Shown: positions 30,021-38,297, numbered from the stretch's first letter. The stretch: DNA of 64,000 nt from Streptomyces sp. B21-083 (GCF_036898825.1 NZ_JARUND010000001.1:4712001-4776000); one strand, 5' to 3'. The notes: generated by a model from the letters alone, not told the origin. A program made the numbers and translations.

Positions 30021-30120
30021 GCATACGACGATATCGGGCCCCACTGACAGTCGACCCCGATCGGCCCCGCTCGCCCGCCCCACCCCGTATGCCACCGTCG
30101 CGACCCGGACATACAGAAGA

Positions 30121-30204
30121 CCCCCCACGCACCCGCCAGAGCCAACCTACCCTTGCTGCCTTCCGGCCCTGGGGGAGTTCAGTCAGATAGCGCCGCGTGA
30201 GGGG
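30121..30204 (-). ncRNA. ffs: Signal recognition particle 4.5S (small cytoplasmic) RNA
   Basis: On the minus strand the conserved SRP domain IV loop GGGCCGGAAGGCAGCAAGGG is present, flanked by arms that fold back. CCCCTCACGC at the 5' end pairs with GCGTGGGGGG at the 3' end. It matches the roughly 82-nt Streptomyces scRNA and lies just upstream of dnaX. It binds Ffh for cotranslational targeting. Ends are estimated from the terminal stem. Confidence 0.92.
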
Positions 30205-30282
30205 CTGAGGCCCAGCGTACCTGATCGCAGGGGGTCCGAACGAGTTCGCAAGCACCACCCACGGTCATGTAATGTTCGCGTC

Positions 30283-30370
30283 GGAGGATTCGCCTAGTGG
30301 CCTAGGGCGCACGCTTGGAAAGCGTGTTGGGGGCAACCCCTCACGAGTTCGAATCTCGTATCCTCCGCCA
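30283..30370 (+). tRNA. tRNA-Ser (GGA), integration target
   Basis: Acceptor GGAGGAT/ATCCTCC, G discriminator, encoded CCA. The anticodon stem CACGC/GCGTG holds loop TTGGAAA (GGA), and the long variable arm GTTGGGGGCAACCCC is typical of Ser tRNAs. Its 3' part from the anticodon loop onward is repeated at 44905 and 63755, so it is the attachment site of the islands described below. Confidence 0.97.
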
Positions 30371-30400
30371 GTGCCTCACCGGGCACGATGTCGAAGGGCC
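30315..30400 (+). repeat. att copy 1 (left end of E1, inside tRNA-Ser)
   Basis: This 86-bp sequence starts at the anticodon loop (TTGGAAAG), runs through the tRNA 3' end and continues 30 bases downstream to GAAGGGCC. It is identical to copies at 44905-44990 and 63755-63840. It is the only copy attached to a full tRNA 5' half. Confidence 0.95.
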
Positions 30401-30428
30401 CCGCTGCTTGCAGCGGGGCCCTTCTTCG
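30393..30428 (+). terminator. tRNA-Ser terminator within att copy 1
   Basis: GAAGGGCCCCGCTG pairs with CAGCGGGGCCCTTC around CTTG, followed by TTCG. Copies 2 and 3 carry the same outer stem with a different, still paired, inner stem. Confidence 0.8.
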
Positions 30429-30434
30429 TTGTCC

Positions 30435-30455
30435 GTCTCAGTTTCCGTCTCAGTT
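30435..30455. repeat. Arm-type direct repeats, left end of E1
   Basis: GTCTCAGTT occurs twice separated by TCC (12-bp period), overlapping the integrase stop codon. The same pair layout recurs at 44770, 45025 and 63641, always just inside an att copy. This is typical of integrase arm-binding sites. Confidence 0.65.
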
Positions 30456-31826
30456 CGTTTTCGGGATCTCCCAGAGAGCGTCGCCGACTTGCTGCGCGAC
30501 CTTGCGGAGCATGGTCCCCGTCACGTGCATGTACCGGGCGCGCATCCGAGCCGCTCCCCCGGGCTCCCAACCCATGATCGAGTCGATCACGACGTCAGGG
30601 ACGCCGAGGATCAGGAGGACGGTCGCGGCGGTGTGGCGAGCGTCATGGAGACGGCCGTTCCGGACCCCGGCATCCCGAAGCAGCCGCTTCCAGATGTGGA
30701 AGTCGGTGTTCGGGCTCAGCGCTCCACCGATCGGCGAGGCGAAGACGTACCCCTTGCCCTCCCAGTCGGCACCGGCCGCGATCCGCTCCCGCTCCTGGGC
30801 TTCCTTATGCAGCCGGAGAATCTTGATCAGCGGATCGGGGAGGCCGATGGTTCGCCGTCCGGCCCGAGACTTGGTCGACTTGTGCTCGCGACGCGTCTGC
30901 TCCCGCTTGGGGCAGTAGCCCGCCTTACGGCCGCACGGATTGGTGCCGCAGCCGTGCGCGTACTTGGGGCGGAGCCGGTTCTTGCGGATGCGTGCGTATC
31001 CCGCGTCCAGGTCGACGTCTTCCCAGTGGAGTCCGAGCGCTTCCCCTTGGCGGAGTCCGAGGGCCAGGGCGACGACCCAACGCGCGCTGTTGCGGAGCTT
31101 GGCCGCCTCGACGAGCAGTCGCTGTACCTCCTCGATCGTGTAAGGCTCGATGTCCTCTTCTTCGAGGCGGGGAGCCTTGGCGATCTCTGCCGCGTTCGTG
31201 GTGACGTGCCCGCGTCGGACGGCCTCACCGAGGGCGACCCGGATCGTCCGGTGCGCGTGGTGGGCGGTGCCGGCGGAGCTCCCGGATGCCTGCATTTTCC
31301 CGTAGAAGCGTTCGAGGTGCTCCGGCTCCAGGCGGTCGAGCTTGTGGGCGCCCAGGCCTGGGACGAGGTGAACGCGCACATCGACCTCGTAGCCGTCGTA
31401 CGTGTTCTCGGAGACGTACGGCTTGGCGATGTTCTCGACCCAGTGCTCAAGCCAGGCCTGGAACGTCCAGCTCTGCCCCGGCTTCCTTAGCTTCTTGTCG
31501 TCCCGCGCCCGCTCCATCTCGCGGACGGCCTTGGTCACCTCCGCCTTGGTCTTGCGCTCGATGTGGCGGCGGTCGGGTTTGCCGTCATCACGGACTCCGA
31601 CGGTCACTCGGCCGTGCCACTTGCCGTCCTTGCCGAGGTAGATCGACGAGGCACCGTTGGGCTGACGGGTGCGGTTCTTCTCTGCCGTGTCGTTCCCCCT
31701 CAGGCCGCTTGGGCGGGTCGGTGGCGCAGCTTGGCCACGAAGGTGGGCACGGCATCGGCCGGGACTCGGCGCAGCCGACCGACCATGACCGACTCGATCT
31801 CTCCCGCGAGGACGAGCCGGAAGCAC
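30450..31826 (-). CDS. int: Tyrosine recombinase (AICE integrase)
   Basis: The product is up to 458 residues. It has an SAM-like core-binding domain (FQAWLEHWVENIAKPYVSENTYDGYEVDV) and a catalytic domain with Arg in ALGLRQGEALGL, HDARH, and nucleophile Tyr432 in RYMHVT. A Cys/His-rich insert (CGTNPCGRKAGYCPKREQ) is typical of Streptomyces element integrases. ATG 31826 is the only normal start that keeps the core, but it overlaps xis by 108 bases and adds about 45 odd residues. A non-canonical start near 31700 is possible. The gene ends 80 bases from tRNA-Ser. Confidence 0.94.
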   Translation of the reverse strand: MLPARPRGRDRVGHGRSAAPSPGRCRAHLRGQAAPPTRPSGLRGNDTAEKNRTRQPNGASSIYLGKDGKWHGRVTVGVRDDGKPDRRHIERKTKAEVTKAVREMERARDDKKLRKPGQSWTFQAWLEHWVENIAKPYVSENTYDGYEVDVRVHLVPGLGAHKLDRLEPEHLERFYGKMQASGSSAGTAHHAHRTIRVALGEAVRRGHVTTNAAEIAKAPRLEEEDIEPYTIEEVQRLLVEAAKLRNSARWVVALALGLRQGEALGLHWEDVDLDAGYARIRKNRLRPKYAHGCGTNPCGRKAGYCPKREQTRREHKSTKSRAGRRTIGLPDPLIKILRLHKEAQERERIAAGADWEGKGYVFASPIGGALSPNTDFHIWKRLLRDAGVRNGRLHDARHTAATVLLILGVPDVVIDSIMGWEPGGAARMRARYMHVTGTMLRKVAQQVGDALWEIPKTN

Positions 31827-31933
31827 GTCGTACGGCCGATACGGAGACGTCTGGCCGCCTCCTCGACGGTCAGGAGGGCCAAGGACGGGTCGGAGGATTC
31901 AGGCCGGAGGGTGGTGACTTGGGGCTCAGCCAC
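31700..31933 (-). CDS. xis: Excisionase (helix-turn-helix, Xis)
   Basis: The 77-residue MerR/excisionase-type DNA-binding protein reads LTVEEAARRLRIGRTTCFRLVLAGEIESVMVGRLRRVPADAV. GTG at 31933 follows GGAAGGAG and overlaps the rep stop by eight bases. It bends att arms for excision together with Int, whose frame begins inside this gene. Confidence 0.9.
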   Translation of the reverse strand: MAEPQVTTLRPESSDPSLALLTVEEAARRLRIGRTTCFRLVLAGEIESVMVGRLRRVPADAVPTFVAKLRHRPAQAA

Positions 31934-33383
31934 GGGTGGGCTCTCCTTCCGTTCCGGGGGCGGGTTCGAGGGATTCGGCAAGCCAGGCTTCGGTGTCGGA
32001 CAGGCCGGTTCCGGCGAAGACCCAGTGGGCGAGGACGTACGTCGTGCCCGTCTCGTGTTGCGTTGGCGGGGCGTTGTGTTGGGCGCGGCGCCAGTCGGCA
32101 CGGGCGGTGCGTAGAGCGCCGAGGGTGGTGGAGTAGCGGCGGGACTTGGTGGAGAAGTGGCCGCGGAAGCCGAGCATGTGGGCCCAGGCGCGCAGGCGGA
32201 GGTGTTCGAGGTCCTTGCGTGCGCCGAGGGTCCAGGCGGTGCGGATGAGTCGGCGGGCGTGGTCGCTGATGTCGAGTTGGGCGAGTTCGGCGGCGAACTT
32301 GAGCGGGCGGTCGAGGGCGCCTGTCGCGGCTTCGGCGCCCTTGGTGGCGTACTTGGCGATGTACGCGGCTACTGCGCGTTCGGTGAGTTCCTGGCCGTCG
32401 TTGAAGTCGGCGGAGCGGATGGTGCGTACGTCCAGTTGGCGGCCGAAGGTGAAGGTGTGGGTGCGGCCGTCGATGGTCGGGCCGTCGACGCGGACTTTGG
32501 TTGCAGCCGCTTCGATGGCGTCGGTGAGGAGTTCGGCGGTTGCCCAGGCCGGGGGCGGGGTGTCGCCGCCGGTCGGGCCGTCGATGCGTATGACGGCGTG
32601 GAAGTGGACCGCGCCGCGCTTCTGGTACTCGGCGACCTTGGCGAAGGACACGCGCGCGTGGTCGCGGAAGCATCGCTGTGATAGGCCCGCCCGCTTGGCG
32701 ACCTCGCGGCGCAGGTAGGTGGAGAAGCGGCGCCAGAGCGGTCCGGCGTGAGCGTTCCAGAGGACGGCGGTTTCGTAGTCGTACGTGTCCGGGTTGAGCG
32801 GGGTGCCAAGTGCGTCGTCGTCCTGGTCGTGGCGGGTGCCGCAACGGCAGGGGCGGACGGTTCCGGCCGGGCTGGTGGGGCGGTTGTGGACGGGGCCGAA
32901 GCCGGGTGCGGTGAAAGTGGCGAAGACGCGGGGATGGGCTCCGACCTGTTCCGGGGTGCCCTTGCCGCCGCGCAGGCCGGAGGTGATCAGGTGGAAGGTG
33001 TCGCGGCGGTAGACCTCGGAGCAGGCCGGGCAGCGGGTAGTGCGGCGGTTGTTGCAGCGGACGAGCAGGTTGCCGGCCGGGAGGGCGGCGGAGTCGAGGT
33101 GGTGGAGGACGGGGCCTATCTCGCCGGTTCGGGTGTTCACGTCGTACTCGGTGCGGTGGCCGTCGAGGCGGATCGGGTGCGTGCAGCCGCCGAGGCCGGA
33201 GAGCTGCTGGACGATACCGGGCAGGGTGCCGTGCTGGGCCAGCTTGGCGAGTTCCGGCAGTGGAGGCGTGGTGGTGCGGGTGAAGATGGCGTACTCCTTC
33301 TGGCTGGCTGGCTTGGTCAGGAGAGATGGCCCCGGGATGGCCGGATGCTTGGCCGTGTCATGGCCGCCCCGGGAGTCGGGCAT
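31926..33383 (-). CDS. Replication initiator (RepSA-like, HUH type)
   Basis: The 485-residue product resembles the rolling-circle initiator of pSAM2-type elements. It has the metal-binding His pair in VHFHAVIRIDG, a downstream Tyr in AAYIAKYATKG, and a zinc-like cysteine set (CNNRRTTRCPACSEVYRR and CRCGTRH). AICEs replicate by rolling circle before transfer. It overlaps xis at its 3' end and forms an operon with the spread genes upstream. Confidence 0.93.
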   Translation of the reverse strand: MPDSRGGHDTAKHPAIPGPSLLTKPASQKEYAIFTRTTTPPLPELAKLAQHGTLPGIVQQLSGLGGCTHPIRLDGHRTEYDVNTRTGEIGPVLHHLDSAALPAGNLLVRCNNRRTTRCPACSEVYRRDTFHLITSGLRGGKGTPEQVGAHPRVFATFTAPGFGPVHNRPTSPAGTVRPCRCGTRHDQDDDALGTPLNPDTYDYETAVLWNAHAGPLWRRFSTYLRREVAKRAGLSQRCFRDHARVSFAKVAEYQKRGAVHFHAVIRIDGPTGGDTPPPAWATAELLTDAIEAAATKVRVDGPTIDGRTHTFTFGRQLDVRTIRSADFNDGQELTERAVAAYIAKYATKGAEAATGALDRPLKFAAELAQLDISDHARRLIRTAWTLGARKDLEHLRLRAWAHMLGFRGHFSTKSRRYSTTLGALRTARADWRRAQHNAPPTQHETGTTYVLAHWVFAGTGLSDTEAWLAESLEPAPGTEGEPTRG

Positions 33384-33386
33384 CGT

Positions 33387-33635
33387 TCAGCGCCGGTGCT
33401 GCTCGCGTATGAGGGAGCGCAGGACCACGGCGGCGATGGCCACGGAGATGGCCGAGACGGCGACGGCGGCCAGGAGTGCGGTGAGGACCACGCCGCCCAC
33501 GACTACGGCCGCCACGGCTCCGGTGCTGATGGATACCGGCGGGAGCGAGCGCCGTACGGGCGCGGCCGGTTCGGCCGGGGTATGCGTGTGTGCGGGCGGC
33601 GGGGTGGGGCTGTCGGGGTACTTGGGCAGGAACAC
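33387..33635 (-). CDS. SpdD-like plasmid spread protein
   Basis: The 82-residue product begins FLPKYPDSPTPPPAHTHTP and has one long hydrophobic region (VAAVVVGGVVLTALLAAVAVSAISVAIAAVVL), the SpdD pattern of Streptomyces plasmids. Such proteins help intramycelial spread after conjugation. GTG start; it ends four bases before rep. Confidence 0.88.
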   Translation of the reverse strand: MFLPKYPDSPTPPPAHTHTPAEPAAPVRRSLPPVSISTGAVAAVVVGGVVLTALLAAVAVSAISVAIAAVVLRSLIREQHRR

Positions 33636-33654
33636 GGCGACCCTCTTCTTATCT

Positions 33655-33663
33655 ACTCGTCTA
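33655..33663. promoter_or_regulatory. KorSA-type operator half-site upstream of spdD
   Basis: ACTCGTCTA is identical to the sites at 36869 and 37756 (the last on the other strand). It lies 20 bases upstream of the spdD start and overlaps the stop of the next gene. Confidence 0.5.
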
Positions 33664-33855
33664 GTTATGTGTGCCGTTTATGACGTCCACGCCGTCGCGC
33701 GTACCGGAGTCGATGGCCGGGGCCATGAAGGTGCGCGAGAGCAGGAATCCGAACAGGGCGATCACGACGACGATCCAGGTGCGGACGCCGAGGAACTTGA
33801 CCGCTCCCCAGGCGATGAGTCCGAGGACGAGGACGAGCGGCAGGCTGACGGTCAC
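33661..33855 (-). CDS. Small membrane protein of the AICE spread operon
   Basis: The 64-residue product has two hydrophobic helices (LPLVLVLGLIAWGAVKFL and TWIVVVIALFGFLLS). GTG at 33855 is preceded by AAAGGA. Small membrane proteins at this place in AICEs act in spread, but this one has no assigned name. Confidence 0.75.
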   Translation of the reverse strand: MTVSLPLVLVLGLIAWGAVKFLGVRTWIVVVIALFGFLLSRTFMAPAIDSGTRDGVDVINGTHN

Positions 33856-33871
33856 GGTGTGCGGGGTCCTT

Positions 33872-34063
33872 TCAGCGGACGGGGCAGGTGTGGGTGCGGG
33901 CGGCGAGTTCGGCGGCGGCACGGCTGTCGTAGTCGGCGGAGAACCCGCAGCGGGGAGCGGTGCAGGCGGCGGTGTGCTTCTCGCGACCCCGGCCGTCGTA
34001 GGACGTGGCGACCTGAACGGGGCCGATGCGGGTGACGTTGCGGAAGCGGCGGTTGGCTGGCAC
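33872..34063 (-). CDS. AICE mobile element transfer protein (small, Cys pair)
   Basis: The 63-residue product reads RRFRNVTRIGPVQVATSYDG, then HTAACTAPRCGFSADYDSRAAAELAARTHTCPVR. This is the conserved small transfer protein next to SpdB in Streptomyces elements, with three cysteines and a His that may bind zinc. GTG at 34063 follows GGAAAGGAAA. Confidence 0.85.
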   Translation of the reverse strand: MPANRRFRNVTRIGPVQVATSYDGRGREKHTAACTAPRCGFSADYDSRAAAELAARTHTCPVR

Positions 34064-34115
34064 AGCCGGTTTCCTTTCCTTTGTTCGCTTGCCTGGGGCG
34101 CGCGGACGTGTGTAA

Positions 34116-34307
34116 ATGACCGGCATGTCACAAGGGGCGCGGCAGCTGGCCGCAGTCGGTACGGCCGCGTTGATACTCGGGCTCGCGTGTGCCGGGGGAA
34201 GGTGGTGGTTGGGCGAGTCCTGGACCACCGTGATCACCACGTGCTGCCTTGAAGTACTGATCATTTCGGCCGTCATCGGAACGCGGCGACTGATCCGGAA
34301 GCGGTAA
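34116..34307 (+). CDS. Small membrane protein encoded against the AICE operon
   Basis: The 63-residue plus-strand frame has high third-position GC, two hydrophobic segments (LAAVGTAALILGLACAG and TTVITTCCLEVLIISAVIG) and a basic end (RRLIRKR). There is no good RBS; a second ATG four codons in is an alternative. It lies in the 266-bp gap between two minus-strand spread genes. Unrecognised; real coding is likely but not certain. Confidence 0.45.
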   Translation: MTGMSQGARQLAAVGTAALILGLACAGGRWWLGESWTTVITTCCLEVLIISAVIGTRRLIRKR

Positions 34308-34329
34308 AGCCTCCCGGCAGGGCCCGCCT

Positions 34330-34962
34330 TCAGAGTTGGGCGGCGATGGCGTCGGCCATGTGGGCGGGGACGCCGAGGCGGGCGCGGAGAGTGGGGGTGT
34401 CGATGGGTACTCCGGTGCGGGTGTGGTGTTCGGCGGCGACCTTGCGGGCGTGCTGGACCAGGGCGGCCGGGACGGGCGGGACAGATACGGCGGGTTGTTC
34501 GGAAGCCGGGGCCGGTTGGGCAAGTTCGGGCGTGTCCTCCTGGTCCTCGATGTTCTCGATGACCTCGGCGGCGTTGTCGGCGTTGTCGGCTGTCGCCATT
34601 GGTGCGGAGTGTGCGAGGAGTGTTCCGCCGAGGAAGGCGACCGCGGGCCAGCCCGCGACGAGGATGCGCAGCCAGGCCGGCACGTCGGTCATGTCGAGGA
34701 GTCCGGCGGTGGCCACGTTGGCGCCGAGGGACGCGGCGAGTGCGATGACGAACCAGCACCACGCGGCTGCTTTCGTGTGGCCGGACCGTAGTCGACGCCA
34801 GGCGACGACGAGCAGCAGGTCGACCGAGACGGGATATGCCCACGCCTTCCACCCGTCTTGACCGGCCGCCGAGGCGACGTCGTGTAGGTGGGCGAAGGAC
34901 AGTGCGGCGGCGATGAGCGCCTGTACAAGTACCGCGTCGATGCGGGCCAGTTGGGCGCGCAT
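34330..34962 (-). CDS. SpdB-like DUF2637 membrane protein
   Basis: The 210-residue product has four predicted helices in the first 125 residues (VLVQALIAAALSFAHLHDVA, AYPVSVDLLLVVAW, AAAWCWFVIALAASLGANVA, LRILVAGWPAVAFLGGTLLA), the DUF2637 pattern of SpdB spread proteins. A soluble acidic linker and a C-terminal helical segment (GVPIDTPTLRARLGVPAHMADAIAAQL) follow. ATG at 34962 follows GGAAGGAG. Confidence 0.88.
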   Translation of the reverse strand: MRAQLARIDAVLVQALIAAALSFAHLHDVASAAGQDGWKAWAYPVSVDLLLVVAWRRLRSGHTKAAAWCWFVIALAASLGANVATAGLLDMTDVPAWLRILVAGWPAVAFLGGTLLAHSAPMATADNADNAAEVIENIEDQEDTPELAQPAPASEQPAVSVPPVPAALVQHARKVAAEHHTRTGVPIDTPTLRARLGVPAHMADAIAAQL

Positions 34963-35038
34963 GATGTCGCTCCTTCCAGGTTCGGGCATGGGAGGGGTAG
35001 GGAGTCGGCGACGGGGGTTGGGCGGGCGGGGTGGAGAC

Positions 35039-36421
35039 TCAGTCGGTCACCGGGCGCGGCTGGAAAGCCGGGGCCGGTGCTTCCACGACAGCTACGGGCA
35101 CGTAGGGCCGGAAGGGCTTGAGTGTGGGCAGGTCGGGCACCAGGTGGGCCGACTCGCGGCAGATCTCTGCGGCGTCGCTCAGGGAGAGGTACGGGGTGCG
35201 GATGCGGGACCAGCCGCCGGAGGTGTCACCGGCCACGGCGAGGCCGGGGCGTTCGGGAGCGATGGCGCAGGCGGCTCCGACGGCTTCGGGGGCGATGTCG
35301 CCGAGGGCCATTTTGGCGGAGGCTTCGTCGTTGACGCGGTGGCAGACCCGGCCGGTCAACTGGGCCCGGAGCATGGTGGCGCCCTTGCCGAGTTCCGCGC
35401 CGAAGCGCTGCCCGCAGACCTCCAGGTAGATGCCGGCGGCGCGGCCGAGTTGGGCGAGGCGGATGAGCTGGGTGACCATCTCGTCGCGCCGGTCTTCATC
35501 CTTCCGCGTGGCGACGAGGAAGAGTTCGGCCACCTCGTCGACGAACAGCACGATGGGTACGGGGCGTTGTTTCTCGGGCAGGCCCCAGATGTCCGAGGTG
35601 ATCTCCTCGTCCGGGGTGCCGGGTGCGATGCCCTGCCGGGCCTTGATCAGGTCGTATCGGTCTTCCATTTCCTTGATGAGCGCGGGCAGCAGCTCGGCCG
35701 CCTGGTCGGGGTCGGTGGCGAGCGCGGAGAGCCGGGCGGCGAACGGCGCCAGTTCGACACCGCGCTTGCAGTCGATGCCGACCAGGGCGACGGGTTGCCG
35801 GGCGAGTCCGGTGACGAGGTGGCGCAGGTACATGGACTTGCCCGACAGGGTTGCGCCGAGGGTGAGTTGGTGCGGAACGGTCCGGTAGTCGCGTACGAAC
35901 GCGGTCGCGTCCTCCCGTAGCGCCACAGGAACTTTCAGGAGCCCGGTATTGGCGGACGAGGTGCGGGGCATCCGTACCTGCCGCAGTACGTCGAAGCCGA
36001 CGAGCCGCAGTTCGACGACGCCCGGCTTGACGGTCGTGACGTACACGGCGTGAACGCCCCAGGCGTGCCGCAGCCGTTCGGCCGAGGCGGCGACGTCGGC
36101 GGGTTCCTGCCCCGGGGCGAGCCGCAGACGAATCCGCAGCCCGGTCGAGGTGGGCCGGATGATGCCCCGGCGCGGCGGTACGGGCCGGACCTCACGTCGG
36201 GTGGTGGCCTTCACAGCCAGCACCCGCAGCCGGGACGGTGCCACAGTCAGGCCGCATGCCTCCATGACCGAGGTGTACGAGCCGAGCAGCCGGGCCGTGG
36301 CTATCGGCAGGCCGACCGTGGACCAGTACGCCGCCGGGTGCTTGGCCCGGGTGTAGGCGGCCCCGCCGCCGAGCGCGGCGAGAGGACCACCCACTTCCAG
36401 AAGCGTCGTCAGGTCGCTCAT
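35039..36421 (-). CDS. TraSA/FtsK-type DNA translocase
   Basis: The 460-residue FtsK/SpoIIIE ATPase has Walker A GATLSGKS at 189-196, Walker B IVLFVDEVAEL at 290-300 and the RAAGIYLEVCGQRFGAELGKGATMLRAQL region of plasmid translocases. It moves double-stranded DNA between hyphae in Streptomyces conjugation. Start ATG overlaps the preceding stop by four bases. Confidence 0.94.
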   Translation of the reverse strand: MSDLTTLLEVGGPLAALGGGAAYTRAKHPAAYWSTVGLPIATARLLGSYTSVMEACGLTVAPSRLRVLAVKATTRREVRPVPPRRGIIRPTSTGLRIRLRLAPGQEPADVAASAERLRHAWGVHAVYVTTVKPGVVELRLVGFDVLRQVRMPRTSSANTGLLKVPVALREDATAFVRDYRTVPHQLTLGATLSGKSMYLRHLVTGLARQPVALVGIDCKRGVELAPFAARLSALATDPDQAAELLPALIKEMEDRYDLIKARQGIAPGTPDEEITSDIWGLPEKQRPVPIVLFVDEVAELFLVATRKDEDRRDEMVTQLIRLAQLGRAAGIYLEVCGQRFGAELGKGATMLRAQLTGRVCHRVNDEASAKMALGDIAPEAVGAACAIAPERPGLAVAGDTSGGWSRIRTPYLSLSDAAEICRESAHLVPDLPTLKPFRPYVPVAVVEAPAPAFQPRPVTD

Positions 36422-36654
36422 CAGGCGGTGGCCCCTATCGCGACGGGGAACGCGGCCGGGGTGACAGCGGCGGCACGGAACGCGATGCCGTGACGCTGCT
36501 GCCCGTTGAACACGCTCTCCCACGGCCGGGCGACGAGCCCCGGCAGCGAGACGGGCGCCCCGAGGGCGAGCCCCTCGGAAACACCGCCCTCGGGAACGGT
36601 GACCTTGATCAGCGAAGACTCGCCGTCCTGGATGTGGACGACGCCGATCGTCAT
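36421..36654 (-). CDS. Small conserved AICE protein, probable start-codon loss
   Basis: From the first normal start (ATG 36654) the product is 77 residues (VVHIQDGESSLIKVTVPEGG, LPGLVARPWES, RHGIAFRAAAVTP). The frame stays open upstream to 36774 and reads RTIRVETSAATILLTEAPEPK, VRDRQTGEIAKDAV, which looks coding. Upstream of that is a perfectly placed AGGAG, seven bases before a TAG codon at 36775-36777. So the native start appears replaced by TAG, and the visible ATG gives a truncated protein. Its stop overlaps the translocase start. Confidence 0.7.
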   Translation of the reverse strand: MTIGVVHIQDGESSLIKVTVPEGGVSEGLALGAPVSLPGLVARPWESVFNGQQRHGIAFRAAAVTPAAFPVAIGATA

Positions 36655-36790
36655 CAGCGCCTCACCGCTGACGGCGTCCTTGGCGATCTCGCCCGTCTGC
36701 CGGTCGCGGACCTTGGGCTCAGGGGCTTCGGTCAGCAGGATCGTCGCGGCTGAGGTCTCAACACGGATGGTACGCTAGACAGTTCTCCTA

Positions 36791-36884
36791 CCTAGTCATC
36801 TATACAAGATGCGTCTGCGAACCCGATCTTCCGGGCTCACGTGGATCACTCTGACACACAACTTGGCCACTCGTCTATACGAGT
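36791..36884. promoter_or_regulatory. KorSA-type operators upstream of the transfer operon
   Basis: The 36778-36947 gap holds ACTCGTCTATACGAGT (36869-36884), a dyad with perfect 6-bp arms. A degenerate copy, GTCATCTATACAAG, lies at 36795-36808. They sit between the korSA-like gene and the transfer operon, as expected for repressor sites. Confidence 0.6.
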
Positions 36885-36947
36885 ATGCCTGTTGGGGTGT
36901 ACGAGTTCGAAGAAAAGGAGCCCCGCGCACCACCGCCCGTCATGCGC

Positions 36948-37736
36948 TCACGTCGCCGGGAGCTGGTACGACAGCACGTACGCGTCCGCCGCCATCACGG
37001 TGTCGCAGACCTCCACAGCACGCCCGTCGGTGTCGAACGCGGTACGGATGAGGTGGATCACGGGCACACCGGAGGCCAGCCGCAGTGTCTTGACCTCGGC
37101 GGGCGCGGGCATGCGGGCCCGGATCTCCTCCTCGAAGTGGTCGAGCCGGTGGCCGAGTTCCTCAAGGCGGGCGTAGATGCCGCCGGGACCGGGGTTGGGC
37201 TCGGCGATGGCCGTACCGCGCGCGATGTCGAGCGGAAGGTAGGAGGCCGCGAACTCAACTGGCTTCCCATCCAGGAGATACCGGCGCCGCCGGGCAAGCA
37301 CCCGCCGCACCGAGCCGAGCCGGGCGGAGATGTCCTGACTGGCCTTCTCCTCCTTGACCTCAAGACTGTCGACCTGCGGATGACTGCCGGCCGCGTCGGC
37401 CTCGACGATGAACGCGGACTTCCCCTGCTCCCTGTGCCGCCGGGCGAACCGGTCCGATGCAAGCCGCCGCACGGGCGGCCGGGGCCGCACGAATACGCCC
37501 TTCCCGTGCTCGGCATGCACGAGCCCCTCCCCCTGGAGGACGGAGAAGGAGTTCCGGACAGTCATCCGGGAGACTCCGTAGTGCTCGACAAGCTCAGCTT
37601 CGGAGGGCAGCTTGGCGCCCTCGGTGAACCGCCCACGGTCGATGGCCTCGCGCAGCTGGTCGGCAATCTGTCGGAAGACCGCACGATCGCTCGTGGGGTC
37701 GAGATCACCGAGCAAGCCGGATGGGAGTGAGGACAC
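36948..37736 (-). CDS. KorSA-like GntR/HutC repressor
   Basis: The 262-residue product has an N-terminal GntR winged helix (FRQIADQLREAIDRGRFTEGAKLPSEAELVEHYGVSRMTVRNSFSVLQGEGLV) and a C-terminal UTRA effector domain ending SYQLPAT. In pSAM2 KorSA represses pra and itself, keeping the element integrated. ACTCGTCTA-type sites lie on both sides of the gene. GTG start at 37736. Confidence 0.92.
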   Translation of the reverse strand: MSSLPSGLLGDLDPTSDRAVFRQIADQLREAIDRGRFTEGAKLPSEAELVEHYGVSRMTVRNSFSVLQGEGLVHAEHGKGVFVRPRPPVRRLASDRFARRHREQGKSAFIVEADAAGSHPQVDSLEVKEEKASQDISARLGSVRRVLARRRRYLLDGKPVEFAASYLPLDIARGTAIAEPNPGPGGIYARLEELGHRLDHFEEEIRARMPAPAEVKTLRLASGVPVIHLIRTAFDTDGRAVEVCDTVMAADAYVLSYQLPAT

Positions 37737-37755
37737 GAGTACTCCTTTAGGTATC

Positions 37756-37764
37756 TAGACGAGT
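37756..37764. promoter_or_regulatory. KorSA-type operator between the repressor and NUDIX genes
   Basis: TAGACGAGT is the reverse complement of ACTCGTCTA. It lies 20 bases upstream of the repressor start and 56 bases upstream of the divergent NUDIX gene, so it can control both. Confidence 0.6.
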
Positions 37765-37819
37765 GGGCGAGTGTTGTTGCTACGGTGGAGAGCCTAGCCA
37801 CCTGAGAGGGTCGAGGAAC

Positions 37820-38251
37820 GTGAGCACTGACCGTCCGCACTCCGTGAGCGTTGCCGGAGTCATCGTCGACGACCAGGGCCGCGCTCTCCTGATCCAGCGC
37901 CGCGACAACGGCCGGTGGGAACCCCCCGGCGGCATCCTCGAACGCGAGGAAACCATCCCCGAGGCCCTGCAACGCGAGGTCCTCGAAGAGACCGGCATCA
38001 AGATCACAGTTCCGGCGACCCTCACCGGCGTCTACAAGAACATGACGGGCCTGATCGTCTCGCTGGTCTTCCGCTGCGAGGCCGACAAAGGCACCCCCAC
38101 CACCGGAACCGAGACCCGCGCACTGCGTTGGGCAACCCGTGAAGAAGTCTCCGAGCTTGCCGACGAGGCATACGCGATCCGCGTCCTGGACGCACTCGAC
38201 GCCACCTCCCCGCCGGCCGTCCGCGCCCATGACGGCGTGAAACTCGTCTAG
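37820..38251 (+). CDS. NUDIX hydrolase, Pif-like immunity factor
   Basis: The 143-residue product has a full NUDIX box (GGILEREETIPEALQREVLEETGI). In pSAM2 the NUDIX-motif protein Pif blocks entry of a second copy of the element, and the location next to korSA agrees. The substrate is unknown. GTG at 37820 follows GAGGAAC. Confidence 0.87.
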   Translation: MSTDRPHSVSVAGVIVDDQGRALLIQRRDNGRWEPPGGILEREETIPEALQREVLEETGIKITVPATLTGVYKNMTGLIVSLVFRCEADKGTPTTGTETRALRWATREEVSELADEAYAIRVLDALDATSPPAVRAHDGVKLV

Positions 38252-38297
38252 CCCGAACCCGCTGCACATGGCGGCCTACCAGCACGAAGGAACTTGT

